Shown here: piece by piece, positions 19,259-29,419 of the stretch
How the letters are laid out: every line of letters begins with the position of its first letter
Position numbering within the stretch: the stretch's first letter is position 1
DNA from: Bremia lactucae
Taxonomy: Eukaryota; Oomycota; Peronosporomycetes; Peronosporales; Peronosporaceae
Length of the DNA stretch: 64,000 nucleotides
Assembly: GCF_004359215.1 (NCBI RefSeq)
Contig: NC_090618.1
Location: 2,042,642 to 2,106,641 of the forward strand
Reading direction: 5' to 3'
Notes under the pieces: model-generated
What the model was told of the DNA's origin: nothing
Databases searched by the model: none
Seen by the model: only the letters and a program-made list of their open reading frames with translations
Position numbers and translations under genes: made by a program

Positions 19259-20620
19259 ATGGTGTCGAAACCTGTGCGCGTAGCTGGCAAGATCGCAAAG
19301 CTGGCAGCTGCACGGACCAGTGCAGTTGCTGATAATACAAATGTTCCAGTAGACGCGAGTGCGTCTTCTTTCGGAAATACGTCACCTCCTAATCCATTGG
19401 ATATATGTCAGCTGCTACTCCCATTGCCGGTGGTAGTAAGGAGACACCTGCTACTCGTATTGTAGATGACTGGGCCGAGTAGGCGTCATCGCCCGACTCA
19501 CGGCAAGTGTTAAAATAAGGCCTCCGAATTAACCAGGGCCATGGAGTCATCTTGTGATAACACCATTGACGGCGATGAATCTGGTATGTCAGTATGCATC
19601 ACCAGGGACGTAGTTTGTCAAGTCAAGCCTCGCGGCCTATCTTCTACACATTCTGAACAAATGCTTCCCAAGTTTGGAACAAAGGAGTGACATTCTTTGC
19701 CCGCTTACATGAGTACCAGCGATGCCGAAAAATGCATCGATGAAGAATTCCGTTTCGTCCTCATCAGACTTGAAGAACCTGGAGAAGTTTAATAACGGAA
19801 TTTGGTACCGATCGTTGGTCATACCAGACGAACGAGTTGGGTTGCCCTTAGAGGGCAATTTAGCCTTTTTTAGGAGCAAACCGCAAAACATTGCGGTCCC
19901 TCTCCCGCTGGCTCATGTTAACGTTAGCGCTAACATTACTCTCAGAGTAATCCTTAGAATCACTTCAGAAAACGGACCGTAGTCGGTGCACGCTACAAGC
20001 TGCACCGTTTGTCTAGAGAGGCAGGATTACCTTGCCTCTTGTGAAGGGCTCATCTCCATGCTGTTTAAAGGGCGCAGGTTATACCCCTAAGGAAGCCTAC
20101 TCACCTAAAGACCCTCAATGGAGGACGCTCATCTCTTGAGAGATATGTGTATGGTTTGAGAATCTCCAATTCGTTTACAAGCGCTTCCAGCGCTCGTTCG
20201 CTGATTGACCCTCTGTCGAGGAGGATGGGTCTCGTCGTACTGTTGAACGAGACCCGGAACGTCACCATCAGTTGGGAACGGGATTCCTAACTATCATGCG
20301 AGGATGGATACCCTCGCCATCGTCGAGACAACTCATTCAAACCTTTTTCACCTCACAGTAGTTCTAGAAGCGCTCAACTTAAAACGGTTCCACCACTCGA
20401 ATCCGTCAATGAATGTGGAGGGGTCCACCTCATTCGCCGAACCCGAGTCAACACCGTACTTGGATAATGTTCTCCGTTATTAAGAGAAAGCAATGATCAC
20501 GAGCGATCCCTTCGTCGTGACTTACTGACGACGGTCGACCTGTTTTCCCGCGAACAGCTAAAAACTGTGCGCAAGTTGCGGTTGATACGGAAGGACACGC
20601 CAGTTTCTTCAGAACGATGT
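19259..20620 (+). pseudogene. Antisense ORF of family C element, decayed
   Basis: Begins MVSKPVRVAGKIAKLAAART at 19259 and stays open to 19465, then continues in other frames with stops. 19722-19982 is open for 86 codons (MPKNASMKNSVSSSSDLKNL). The last part (20500-20700) reads SREQLKTVRKLRLIRKDTPV and LTRDHQALARKYQALAESLD, a clear coiled-coil like the tails in families B and D. It is opposite in direction to pol of the same element and lies between integrase and the polypurine tract. I infer one ancestral antisense protein of about 450 residues. Confidence 0.45.
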
Positions 20621-20621
20621 A

Positions 20622-23600
20622 TTAAAAGCTGGTCAAATGATTTCTCCTTGGAGGAAAGACTGGATCGTCTAGTTCATTAGAACCAAACTTTAACCCGAGA
20701 CCATCAGGCTCTGGCTCGGAAGTATCAGGCTCTGGCGGAGTCCCTAGACCGTGCCGGATTAATTCGAAATCGGAAGAATTCTCGTACTGATGGTGAGGGC
20801 TGAGACGTCCGACATACGACGTAGGATGCGTACGCATCCTATGAGGTAGCTAGATCGTGAACGGATTGCCTTGGCGATGTAGTAGACGAGACGGGCCGAT
20901 ATACTTGGGCAGTAATATATTACTGCCTACATTCGTCACTATATGTTTTGATAGGTTTACCGTTGACAAAAGGACTAGATTACTATAATGTGAAAGAATG
21001 TTTGCTCTTCTATTTGTCCGAGATCCGTTTCTGTCGGTCCTGTACGAAACGAAGCACTGCTTCTCTAGCCAGCAGGAATTCTCCTGATGAATCGGTTTTG
21101 TTTTTGTCTTCAGTGCGACCAGTGCGCACTGCAGCGTTGTCATCCTCTTCTTAAGTGAGAGCATTATTGTTCTCACTAATATTATTGCTTTCGATGCTGA
21201 GTATTTCAGCACTAGCCTTATTTATATTACTAAGTTTGTCCGCTTCAAAGTTGATTATATCAGCATTGGTATCCTTCGCATTGACTGTAGATACAATGCG
21301 TGATGAGCAAGAGCAAGATTATTCTTTGCTTGAGAGAATCCTCCCCCCTTTATAAAGAGTTACTCTCAAACAAAACGGGTATACGTAAATTGCGCAAGCT
21401 ATTTGCCAAAAACGGTGTATATTTTGTGGAACCATGCACTGAATTGCAAAACGTAAGCTGTACTATCGGCAAGAACTCGCTTCAACTCGTAATAGAGTGG
21501 ACGTATTCGCAAAATATCTCTTCAAAGACACGATTTGAACGTTCTGTCTGACCATCTGATTCAGGATGGTCAGAAGTTGACATTTTCAAACCGTTGTATA
21601 AGTGATTTCAACACAGATTACCAAAATTCCGCCATAAATCTAGGGTCTCGATCTGACCAGTTCGCGAGGTAACCTATGGAGTCGAAATATCGTGTCAACA
21701 AAGACTCAAGCACAGCTTTTGGCTGTAGTCGACTCCAGTACTGCAGCAAGATGTACTTTTCTGCTGAAACGATGAACAACTACAAGAATATTATTATTTT
21801 TGTGATCGTATTCGGGAAATTTTAAGACGAAGTTTATAGATACAGACTGCCAACATTCTGCCGGAACATGCAGGTTGTAACGGCCCAGGATGTAGCCCTG
21901 AGCACCCCGGCCCAGGATGTAGCCCTGAGCTCCACCCGTTGAAAAACTTCTCAAGCACGTATGTAGTTCCGGACGAACTCATACTGGCGTGGTCAATAGA
22001 AGTCGCGGCTTCTCGTGAGATAGGTCTTCTCACGTCCACGATGACCACTTATTGGTGCATCGTGGCACTCATACATGATGCCTAAACGCAAATCATACTG
22101 GGTGGGGATGACAAAACGAGGTGTGTCGCCAGCAGCGACTGTGTAATCCATTGCGTGATGTATATCGATCTTGCTGAGGATCAATAGAATCCTCACAATC
22201 CTTTTAAGGATTCTGGGATGGATTTCTTAGGTAATCCATAAACCCTTTAAGAGCCTTATCTCCTTGATAAGCCCTTCTAACGTCGTCAGGTAATGTTGAC
22301 GACGAAGCACTTGTTGTCGTAACAGTAGCCTTATGCTCATTATTGATTTGCGCAGCCGGCTCAACATCGGGCCGACGCTAAAGGGCATAAGCGACGACGT
22401 TAAGTCGTCCTGACTTATACTCGACGAAGAAGTTATATTTTGCGAAGACAGGCAACCATCTCGTCATTCTTTGCAAGAGGTCTGGACTATTTACGGCCGC
22501 GTGTAAGAAATATGGTCAGTTTATACAATGAACGGTCTGCCTAAACCTGGCCAGTGCGTATTTCATGGCAAGGAGTACTTTTCATGCACTGGATAGTTGC
22601 GTCCAGCTGGTTGAAGCTGACGCGATTGATAACAGACGATGCGTTCTGCGCAATCTGTGTCATATTGCATTAATGCACAGCCGATTGCAAAAATCGCTGG
22701 CGTCACATACCACTTAAAAAGGTCGGTCTTGGTCAGCAATCGCCAGGATTGGCGATTGCATCAAGCTTTGCTTGAAACCCTCAAAGGAACGCTGACAATC
22801 AGCGCTTCAAGACCACTTTACATCTTTCATCAACAAAAAAGAAATAGCCACTGTCATTTCGGCATATTTGCGTGAGTACTTGTGCAGGTACGCTTCTAAG
22901 TCTCTTTACGACGACAGGCGCAGGCCAATCGGTGATCGCATTGATATTTTTGGATCCGGCCGTACGCCGTGTATACCCACGATGCGCCCAAGAAGTGGTA
23001 ATCGAATATCACTTTTTGAAATTTGCATGCAGCTTGTGCTTACGCATTACTTCCCAGTCATGGCTCTGCTATGAACAAAGATGTCATTGAATTGTTCGGT
23101 GCTGAATCCCGCACCAATCTCAATATATTGGTTACACATCTGTTAAATGTCGCAGGGGCGTTACTAAGTCCCAGTTGCATGACTAGCCACTCCCATAACA
23201 TACCGCTTGGGGTGCTTACTGCTGTGAACAGAATAATTTGTTCACGCATAAGAATCTGATAGAATCCATCCATCAGATCCATTGACAAAAAGATAGTGCT
23301 CTTTGGCGTACCATCAAAGACTACGTATTTTCGTGGTATCGGCGTTATAGCCTGTACAGTAGTAGCGTTCAATTCATTAAATGCATGGACAATCCGCCAT
23401 CATCCTGTTGCTTTACTCACACAGAAGGTCGGAGAGCTATGTAGGGAAATTGATCCCCTCACATGGCTCGCCGCCTATCGCTCGGCAAGGAATTTGTCGA
23501 TCGCTAATACTTGTTCACAAGGCATTGGACACACGGTCTATTAAACCTGGTATCAGGTCGATTTCGTGTTGGGTGACGTTATCCTTAAGCGACTCGCTCG

Positions 23601-24480
23601 GTACGGATTCAGGGAATACATCCTTGAATTCGATCAAATCCTTATATAAAGGATTTGTCTTCAAAGACTTCCAAGATTGAGACGTAAAACTTTTAATTTG
23701 AGTCTTCTCATCGAGGACACTTTAGTCTATCGAGGAGCTGCTGAGAATCCGTCCGCTCTCAAGAAATACTATTGCCGACCGAATATCGGCCACGTAACTG
23801 TCATCTGTGACAAGTAGGAAGGTTTGCTTGACTTTGCAACTACGCAGAATCACGCACGAACCGTTTTGCTTCTAGCGTTGGCAATTGAGTTATATCGAAA
23901 GTTAACGTCGGAAGGGCTATCAAATTTATATGTATTAGCGCCTACACTTGATACATTGTATCTAACTCCACAATGTGTTGGGTATTCACAGTAAGGTCTT
24001 GTGCAGTCATCCTAAACGCTTGTGGATGCTCCAAGACGTTCATCAGTTGGCCATCTGATGACTAAGCAACAGGCATCGTCACGGCTTGATGCTGCCAATT
24101 ATTACATGGCTCGTACTTTCTGAGTTATGGTTATCCTAGGATGACATCAAATTTTTTATCCAAATCTAATACGATGAAATAATCATCGTACTGTTTATCT
24201 TCTAGCGATTGGCGTCTAATAAAATTGTTCGAAGCCCCACAATTGACAAGGGGCTTGAGTGGCAACTTATTTGACACTTTTATATTCAGGTGATGAGGTT
24301 AGCTTTATCCCCCTGGGGCAGTTACACACAATGTTTGTGTGTGACGAGCAACTTTCGTCAAAAGGCCTGCAAATTCTTTTAACGTTGGTGGATCGTAGGT
24401 CCTCCAGTGTTCCTAGCGAGAGGTCGGTCTTTCGCTATGTGTTCTTAGGCACTAGCTTTGGGGGACTACACTTATAGGCG
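20622..24480 (-). pseudogene. Ty3/Gypsy pol, family C: protease, RT, RNase H, integrase
   Basis: Right to left on the minus strand. Protease around 24290-24180 (active-site motif degenerated to NCGASNNFIRRQS). Pre-RT at about 23640-23560 (SVPSELLKDNVTQHEIDLIP). RT 23372-23058 (ITPIPRKYVVFDG, FLSMDLMDGFYQILMREQ, MLWEWLVMQLGLSNAPATFN); the YFDD box is decayed. Integrase zinc region 22196-21993 (PISGHRGREKTYLTRSRDFY). Core 21860-21706 (VVVHRFSRKVHLAAVLEST). C-terminal domain 21000-20850 (LVLLSTVNLSKHIVTNVGSN). Many stops. No chromodomain was recognised. Gag continues to the right at 24481-24979 and is interrupted by element D. Confidence 0.8.
21881..21931. repeat. 27-bp tandem duplication inside integrase
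   Basis: CGGCCCAGGATGTAGCCCTG occurs at 21881 and again at 21908. On the minus strand it encodes the repeated SGLHPGP peptide, which is absent from other integrases here, so it is a local duplication. Confidence 0.8.
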
Positions 24481-24979
24481 TAGTGGCCAGTCTTTAACAA
24501 CGGTTACATTTTAGTAATCCTTTGTAACATGTACAGCGAGGTTTCTTGCTCTCTAAATACGAGAGGTCCATGGGTTATGGACCTCCGTTTTCTTTCGTCT
24601 TGGTGGACGATATGCACACGAGTGGACAAAAGCCAGTTTCAGGCATAATTACTTCTGTCGCGCTAGAGATCGCTTGGTCGAGCGACTCTAATCTAGCCCG
24701 AACAGGTGAATCACGACAGGGCCGTCTGCAAGACCTTAAATGAACACAGTCATCTGTGTTTGTTAATCAAATGGATGCCAGACGGCACAACTGACCAGGT
24801 ATCGTGTATGATGGGTATATGCGTGTAGATCACGGTTGCCATGCTTCAGATCCAGGAGCTCGGCTTGAGCCCTGAATTCGGCACATGGCAACTCAAATGT
24901 TTGCCTGAGACGGGTCATACGACCCGATGACTAATGGGTCGTGAAGCTTGATCCCCAAGGCCCAGAATTTAGCACGTCC
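24481..24979 (-). pseudogene. gag of family C, part left of element D
   Basis: The minus strand reads RLRQTFEPPCAEFRAQAELL and DLKHGNRDLHAYTHHTRYLV, the retrotransposon gag capsid-like block also seen at 51628-51888 and 57430-57720. Stops and frameshifts break it. It stops at 24979 against the D LTR; the remainder of the leader and gag lies at 33168 onward. Confidence 0.6.
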
Positions 24980-25269
24980 TAAGACAGGGTCACACAGCAA
25001 ACACCGAGGAAGTTCAAAACTGCTATACATTCAGATCTTTTAGCAGTCTAACTACAATAATAAATCAGGCTACCAAATGCTACTAATCTAATACTACTAA
25101 ATATCAATACCCCGTACTTGAGGTGTCGACACGTGTCGCTCGTACCTATCTGAGTCATATACTAAAACCCAGCTATATTTGCTGATGTACTGATACACAT
25201 CCCGACTATATGACATAGTCAAAATATCCTTAGTGTGTCAGTACACCAGTCACATGTGACCCCGCTACA
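24980..25269 (-). repeat. 3' LTR, family D
   Basis: About 290 bp, aligned end to end with 32886-33167 (shared GAGGAAGTTC, GACACGTGTC, CCCAGCTATAT, ATATGACATAGTCAAAATAT). The TG start has decayed to TA; the end is CCCCGCTACA. On the minus strand a G-rich tract (GGGTGTGGGTGGGTG) precedes it, the likely polypurine tract. Confidence 0.75.
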
Positions 25270-25338
25270 CCCACCCACACCCGAATAGGAAATACTGTTC
25301 GCTCGGAGGGGGAGCTAGGAGGGGGAGCCCGAAGGGAA

Positions 25339-25990
25339 GTGACACAACGAGTCTGCCCCGCTGGTATCCACACACGCAGAACCACCGCAGCGACCACAAT
25401 GACGACCGACCCCAAGACGCTCCCAGGGCACTCGCAGACCACGACGCCATCGACTGATACAGTCACCACAACGACAGACGTTACGACGCCCAACGGGCAT
25501 GCCAAAGAAACATCACTTGAGCTGTCAAACACCGTGCGTGATGACCCACCGGATACTACGACACCATCTTAACGAGAAGCAGCTCACCAGGATGCAAACA
25601 ACTCTGATGCAAAAGATCATGAAACCTGCTCGGCAAGCTGCATCGCAGAGCTTCACACAACGCGCTGCTCAAACATCACTCGAATAAGAAGCCACGTGCT
25701 GTGTGTCAGCTTTGCGAACTGCCGCGCGACGCCGCAAGCGGCAAGAGCGTGCACAAGGACTGAAGTGTGCTCGCGAGTTCGACACACGACCGTCATCGCC
25801 GATATTCACCGACGTTCATCATGCCCCACTTAAGACGATCACTGCCGACACGTCTTCTCTAGAATCAGCGCCATCAAAATTCAGAAGGGGAGGCCACCCC
25901 ACGACATCAACCCGAAGAGCCTTCTAGGCCCTGTTAGCGCGGACCAATTGAGTGGCAACGCCTATAAGCGTTCTCGACGTGCGCACAGTC
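25339..25990 (+). pseudogene. Antisense ORF of family D element, Thr/Pro-rich
   Basis: Plus strand, opposite to D pol. 77 codons are open from 25339 with an extreme Thr content (PSTDTVTTTTDVTTPNGHAK). It is frameshifted, then open again at 25703-25927 (74 codons, Arg/Lys-rich, AARRRKRQERAQGLKCAREF). It lies just inside the polypurine tract, in the same relative place as the antisense ORFs of the other families. No domain is recognised. The coiled-coil ORF at 27134-27601 may be its C-terminal part, separated by the VPS51-containing insertion. Confidence 0.4.
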
Positions 25991-25999
25991 CTCCATGAG

Positions 26000-26195
26000 G
26001 TGGTCCTCCGGTTCGCACGTATTTGGGTCTTCGGGTAGCCACGTCACTTTACCCAGAACTCCTGCCGTCCCGCCTTACGGCGATGTCCGACAAAATTTTC
26101 AACATGGAAGTATCGCTCTCCGTCGTGATCTAACAAGGGTTGAGGAGGACGAATCATACCACCATAGTTCATCGCGTTCGTGATGATAGATACAA
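26000..26195 (-). pseudogene. Chromodomain of element D
   Basis: The minus strand reads PLLDHDGERYFHVENFVGHR, then RKAGRQEFWVK, and in a shifted frame the Trp-Leu-Gly-Tyr-Pro box and PEDHLMEDCAR. This is the C-terminal chromodomain of chromovirus-type integrases, which recognise modified histone tails and steer integration. One frameshift after WVK. Immediately right of it lies the VPS51 fragment, not the integrase it should follow. Confidence 0.7.
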
Positions 26196-26208
26196 TTCTG
26201 ACCTTCAC

Positions 26209-26542
26209 TTTGCGGATCGTGTCGGTAGCATTGATAAACGTGCTGTAGTTTTCGTATACAAGCATTTGCATGTTCGTGTCCAGCTCTTTGATTTCTTGTA
26301 TTAATTGGTCATCTGTCGATAACAAGTCATTAAGTCCGCGAGTCTTTAGTAACACCTAGTCATCGAGAGCTGTATTAACATGGCTACACAACGCAAACTA
26401 TGGCTACATGTAGTCTTCAAGGCACCTTGACGTAGACATTTGAATCAAAACCGGGCGAATCAATATTGCGTTGCTGCTCTTGTCTACTTTCCTGGTCCTC
26501 CAGCCCGTAATAGCTGCTAAGCAGCTCTTGCATGCGATTCAT
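26209..26542 (-). pseudogene. VPS51: Captured 5' fragment of host gene VPS51
   Basis: Start codon at 26542-26540 (MNRMQELLSSYYGLEDQESR), exon 1 26542-26426, a GT-AG intron 26425-26356 (70 bp), exon 2 26355-26209 (LLKTRGLNDLLSTDDQLIQE, then MQMLVYENYSTFINATDTIR), then a GTGAAG donor of the next intron. This matches the N-terminal Vps51 domain, the part of the GARP/EARP tethering complex that binds the SNARE Tlg1/syntaxin-6. Both reading frames are open across the junction. The gene stops after exon 2 and chromodomain sequence follows; only about 20 bp lie upstream of the ATG before retroelement protease begins. The retained introns show capture of genomic DNA, not of spliced mRNA. Confidence 0.85.
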
Positions 26543-26559
26543 ACCGTGGTCGTTCTTGA

Positions 26560-27015
26560 CTAAAGTTGCTCCAGACACACAATCATTATGTGTCTCTGCA
26601 CCTGGTGATGAGGTATCCCTCATCATCTTGAAGTTAAAAGTGACAAATGATTTGTCACTCAGAGCCCTAGTGGACTGCGGAGCGTCGAATAACTTTATTC
26701 GTCGCCAGTCACTAGAGGGTCGTAAGCTCAAATATGTTGAGCGCGACATCCCTCCAACGAGGATGACACAGGCGTATCGATAACAGTAATGAAACGCGTA
26801 GTGAAATTCCCCTACACGTTAAAAGATTTACAGTACGATGTTGGTTTCATCGTACTAGATTTCGATGATAAATTTTAATGTCATCCTAGGTTTACCTTGG
26901 CTCAGAATATACGAGCCAAGGATCAGCTGGCAGAATCGATCCGTAAAGATGCCTGTCACTTGTTCATCAGATGGCCATCTGATGAACGTCTTGGAGCGTT
27001 CACAAGCGTGTGGAT
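26560..27015 (+). pseudogene. Ty3/Gypsy protease fragment, C-like, plus strand
   Basis: Reads APGDEVSLIILKLKVTNDLS, then LRALVDCGASNNFIRRQSLE (aspartic protease active site, Asp-Cys-Gly in place of Asp-Ser/Thr-Gly), and after a frameshift VGFIVLDFDDK and VILGLPWL (second protease signature). It is closest to the C-type protease at 50790-51140. It runs opposite to D pol and is fused at its left to the VPS51 fragment, so the two probably entered together. Confidence 0.65.
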
Positions 27016-27133
27016 GTACTACGACTGAGTGCGACGGCCTCACTTGTGGTACGGTCGCTAGTACAACTGTACAAAATCACAGTCTGGGGAGTTACGACCC
27101 CTTCCGAACTCACTGGCTTCGTTCTAGGATCGC

Positions 27134-27601
27134 TTGGCGGTATGTCGAGACGACCTATCTGCCGTGAGGGATCGTGTCCGCGTCCTCGAGGACCATGATC
27201 ATGCGGATGATCGTCGTGTGAAACATTGTGAGGGATCACTGAGCCGTCAACGGCATCGCATGGAGCAGCTTGCGACTCAGCTCGACGACAGTATCGGGTA
27301 TTTGACTGCGACGATGAACAAGGACTTGAATGACCATCAGCGTTGGCTGGCTTCGTTGTTTGATCGGGTGGAGATCCTTAAGCGCCACTTTACGCAGGCT
27401 CCTGCACCTCTTTCGTGCCAGTCTGCTTACCCCTTAGGTCATCCGTCGTATCCTTCGGGCCCACCTGCGAATCCTTCATTGACGACCGGTCATCCACCGA
27501 GCGATGATTCTGCTGCACCCTCGGCTGATGACCTTCGTCAGATGATGGGACAATTGTGGCGTCTATTTCAGACCTGCCCGCCGGATCAAGGTTGGCCTTG
27601 A
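27134..27601 (+). CDS. Antisense coiled-coil ORF of element D
   Basis: 155 open codons on the plus strand. It begins AVCRDDLSAVRDRVRVLEDH and continues RRVKHCEGSLSRQRHRMEQL with heptad spacing, then a Pro/Ser/Ala-rich linker and DDLRQMMGQLWRLFQTCPPD. The left half faces non-coding D sequence; the right half overlaps the D pol linker in antisense. It resembles the plus-strand coiled-coil ORF at 1801-2091 in layout (coil, then Pro-rich). Likely the C-terminal part of the antisense protein; no known domain. Confidence 0.4.
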   Translation: MAVCRDDLSAVRDRVRVLEDHDHADDRRVKHCEGSLSRQRHRMEQLATQLDDSIGYLTATMNKDLNDHQRWLASLFDRVEILKRHFTQAPAPLSCQSAYPLGHPSYPSGPPANPSLTTGHPPSDDSAAPSADDLRQMMGQLWRLFQTCPPDQGWP

Positions 27602-27820
27602 GCATGCCAACATATAATGTCGGGTGCGTTACCATAGCCGATGGCATGTTCAACGTGTAGGCACTGCCGTGCACACTGATGACCGTGAACGGCTCCACGA
27701 AACGCGGACGAAGCTTCGTACTACCGACAACTGATACTGCGTGCATAGGTAGGTTCTTAGCATTAATTAGCATCAAATTACCAACCTTAAACACTTGCGT
27801 TTGTCGTCCCTTACGACGAA
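27390..27820 (-). pseudogene. Integrase C-terminal domain of element D
   Basis: The minus strand reads RKGRQTQVFKVGNLMLINAK, then VGSTKLRPRFVEPFTV and HPTLYVGMLKANLDP, then a hydrophilic linker to a stop at 27390. The order KVGD-like, TKLRPRF, LYVG is the SH3-like C-terminal domain. Its upstream partner (zinc and core domains) lies on the opposite strand at 27821-28745. Confidence 0.75.
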
Positions 27821-28745
27821 GACTTACGTCACCGAATTCTATATGAGGCCGAATAGTGCACTTTTGGGGCGCGAAAAGGCGTACACGTCTGTGGCACGTG
27901 ACTTCGGGTGGCCCCGCATGTACAAGTGGGTCCGAATGTATGTCAAGAGATGCCAGACTTGTCAACGAGTGAAGCCTCTGTCGTCTTCAGCAGCGCCGCT
28001 ACAAAGTTTCCGGTCCCAGTGGACTGCTGGCGCGTAGTGAGCATGCACCTTATCTTCGATCTCCCGGCGGAGAGGCATGGCCATACGGGCATTATGGTAT
28101 TTGTGTGTCGCCTCAGCAAGCTTATGCGACTAGTGGCGGTTCGCCGAAGCATTACGGCGCCGCAGGCGACACAGCTGATCATCGACAATTTGTTCCGACA
28201 TCACGGACTTTGGGTCTTTCGTGATTGATCGACATTCTCGGTTTGCGTCCGCCTTTGGCAACATCTTTTTCGACTGATGGGAACTCGACTGGAAAGGTCG
28301 ACGGCGGACTATCCGCAGACGGATGGTCAGACCGAACGAGTCAACCGTGTTTTGCATGATGTGCGTCGCAGTGTTTGCGTGGATGAGCCATCCCAATGGA
28401 GTGCGCAGTTAGCCCAAGTGGAAATTGCAATGAATAATGCGGTGCATTCGTCGATAGGGTCATCCTGTTCTCTGTAAATGGGTTGCGGCATCCGCGTACT
28501 CCGCTATCGTTGCCAATGGCTTCTAATGTCGATGGAGGAGAGGCTGCCTGCCGATGACCTGAGAGGCCTAAAAGGGGTTCGACCATTGGTCAAACGCAAT
28601 ATGCTGACGTTTATATTGTAACTGGTGAAGCCATTAGCTACGTGTCAGGGACGCTATGGCTGCTGCTCAAGACCTTTAAAAGGAAAACAGTGACAGTCAT
28701 GGTCGTCGGAAGCGCGTGTTTCATACCCCGGATTAACACTGTACA
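27821..28745 (+). pseudogene. Integrase zinc and catalytic domains of D, inverted in place
   Basis: Plus strand, in order: PNSALLGREKAYTSVARDFG, then YVKRCQTCQRVKPLSSS (HHCC zinc region), HTGIMVFVCRLSKLMRLVAV (core), [20 protein letters not shown] (second catalytic region), QLAQVEIAMNNAVHS, and finally ENSDSHGRRKRVFHTP. This is exactly the part missing from the minus strand between RNase H (ends 28800) and the C-terminal domain (starts 27820). The D integrase has therefore been flipped as a block. Frameshifts and stops are also present. Confidence 0.8.
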
Positions 28746-28799
28746 ACAGGAGTTCATCGGACAGACTCTACCGATAGCAATGTGCCTGCTGGCGCTTCG

Positions 28800-29348
28800 T
28801 CAATTTTTCGACTTCCGAGGGGCGCTCATCGACTCTACAATCCCTTGGAAATCTGAGTCTTGAGCATACGCCTTACTTATAAGCTCAAACACTGATGATT
28901 CAAGATGCCTAACGTGTGCCAGTTCGTAATCAGGACGTCTCGATAGGGCGTCCGCTAGCACATTCTGCTTTTCTGGCTTGTAAGCCACCACAAATTGTGT
29001 TCCGCAAAGAATGACGATCATCGCGCCATGCGCTGTGACAAATGGGGCGACTGAGTCACCGTCCTTAACGAGGCATGGTGTATAGACGACAAAGGGTTTG
29101 CTGCCCAGCAGGTAAACCCGAAACTTGACAAGGGCGTACTTCATTGCTAGAAGTTCCTTGTCGTGCACTGGATAATTCTTCTCGGCAGCCCCAAGCTGTC
29201 GCGATTGAAACGAAATTACCCGTTCATTACCATTGGCATCCAGCTGCAACAGAGCACAGCCAATGGCAAAGTCTGATGCATCACACACCACACTAAATGG
29301 ACGATCCTCGCCCTGCAACGCTAATATTGGTGCCGACTGTAGGCTCAA
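28800..29348 (-). CDS. RNase H region of element D
   Basis: 182 codons open. It begins MSLQSAPILALQGEDRPFSV and contains VVCDASDFAIGCALLQLD (RNase H first catalytic Asp), EKNYPVHDKELLAMKYALVK (second acidic residue), YKPEKQNVLADALSRRPDYE (end of RNase H/tether region), and DSDFQGIVESM. The segment after FVVYT is disturbed (PCLVKDGDSVAPF in place of the usual DHASLRTA), suggesting a compensated double frameshift. It is followed at its 3' side by the flipped integrase. Confidence 0.75.
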   Translation of the reverse strand: MSLQSAPILALQGEDRPFSVVCDASDFAIGCALLQLDANGNERVISFQSRQLGAAEKNYPVHDKELLAMKYALVKFRVYLLGSKPFVVYTPCLVKDGDSVAPFVTAHGAMIVILCGTQFVVAYKPEKQNVLADALSRRPDYELAHVRHLESSVFELISKAYAQDSDFQGIVESMSAPRKSKN

Positions 29349-29419
29349 CTTTATCGCTTCAAAAGCTTGTTGGGGGCCTCCTCAGTCCACGAACAGGCCA
29401 CCTCGCTCTTCAGCAAGTT

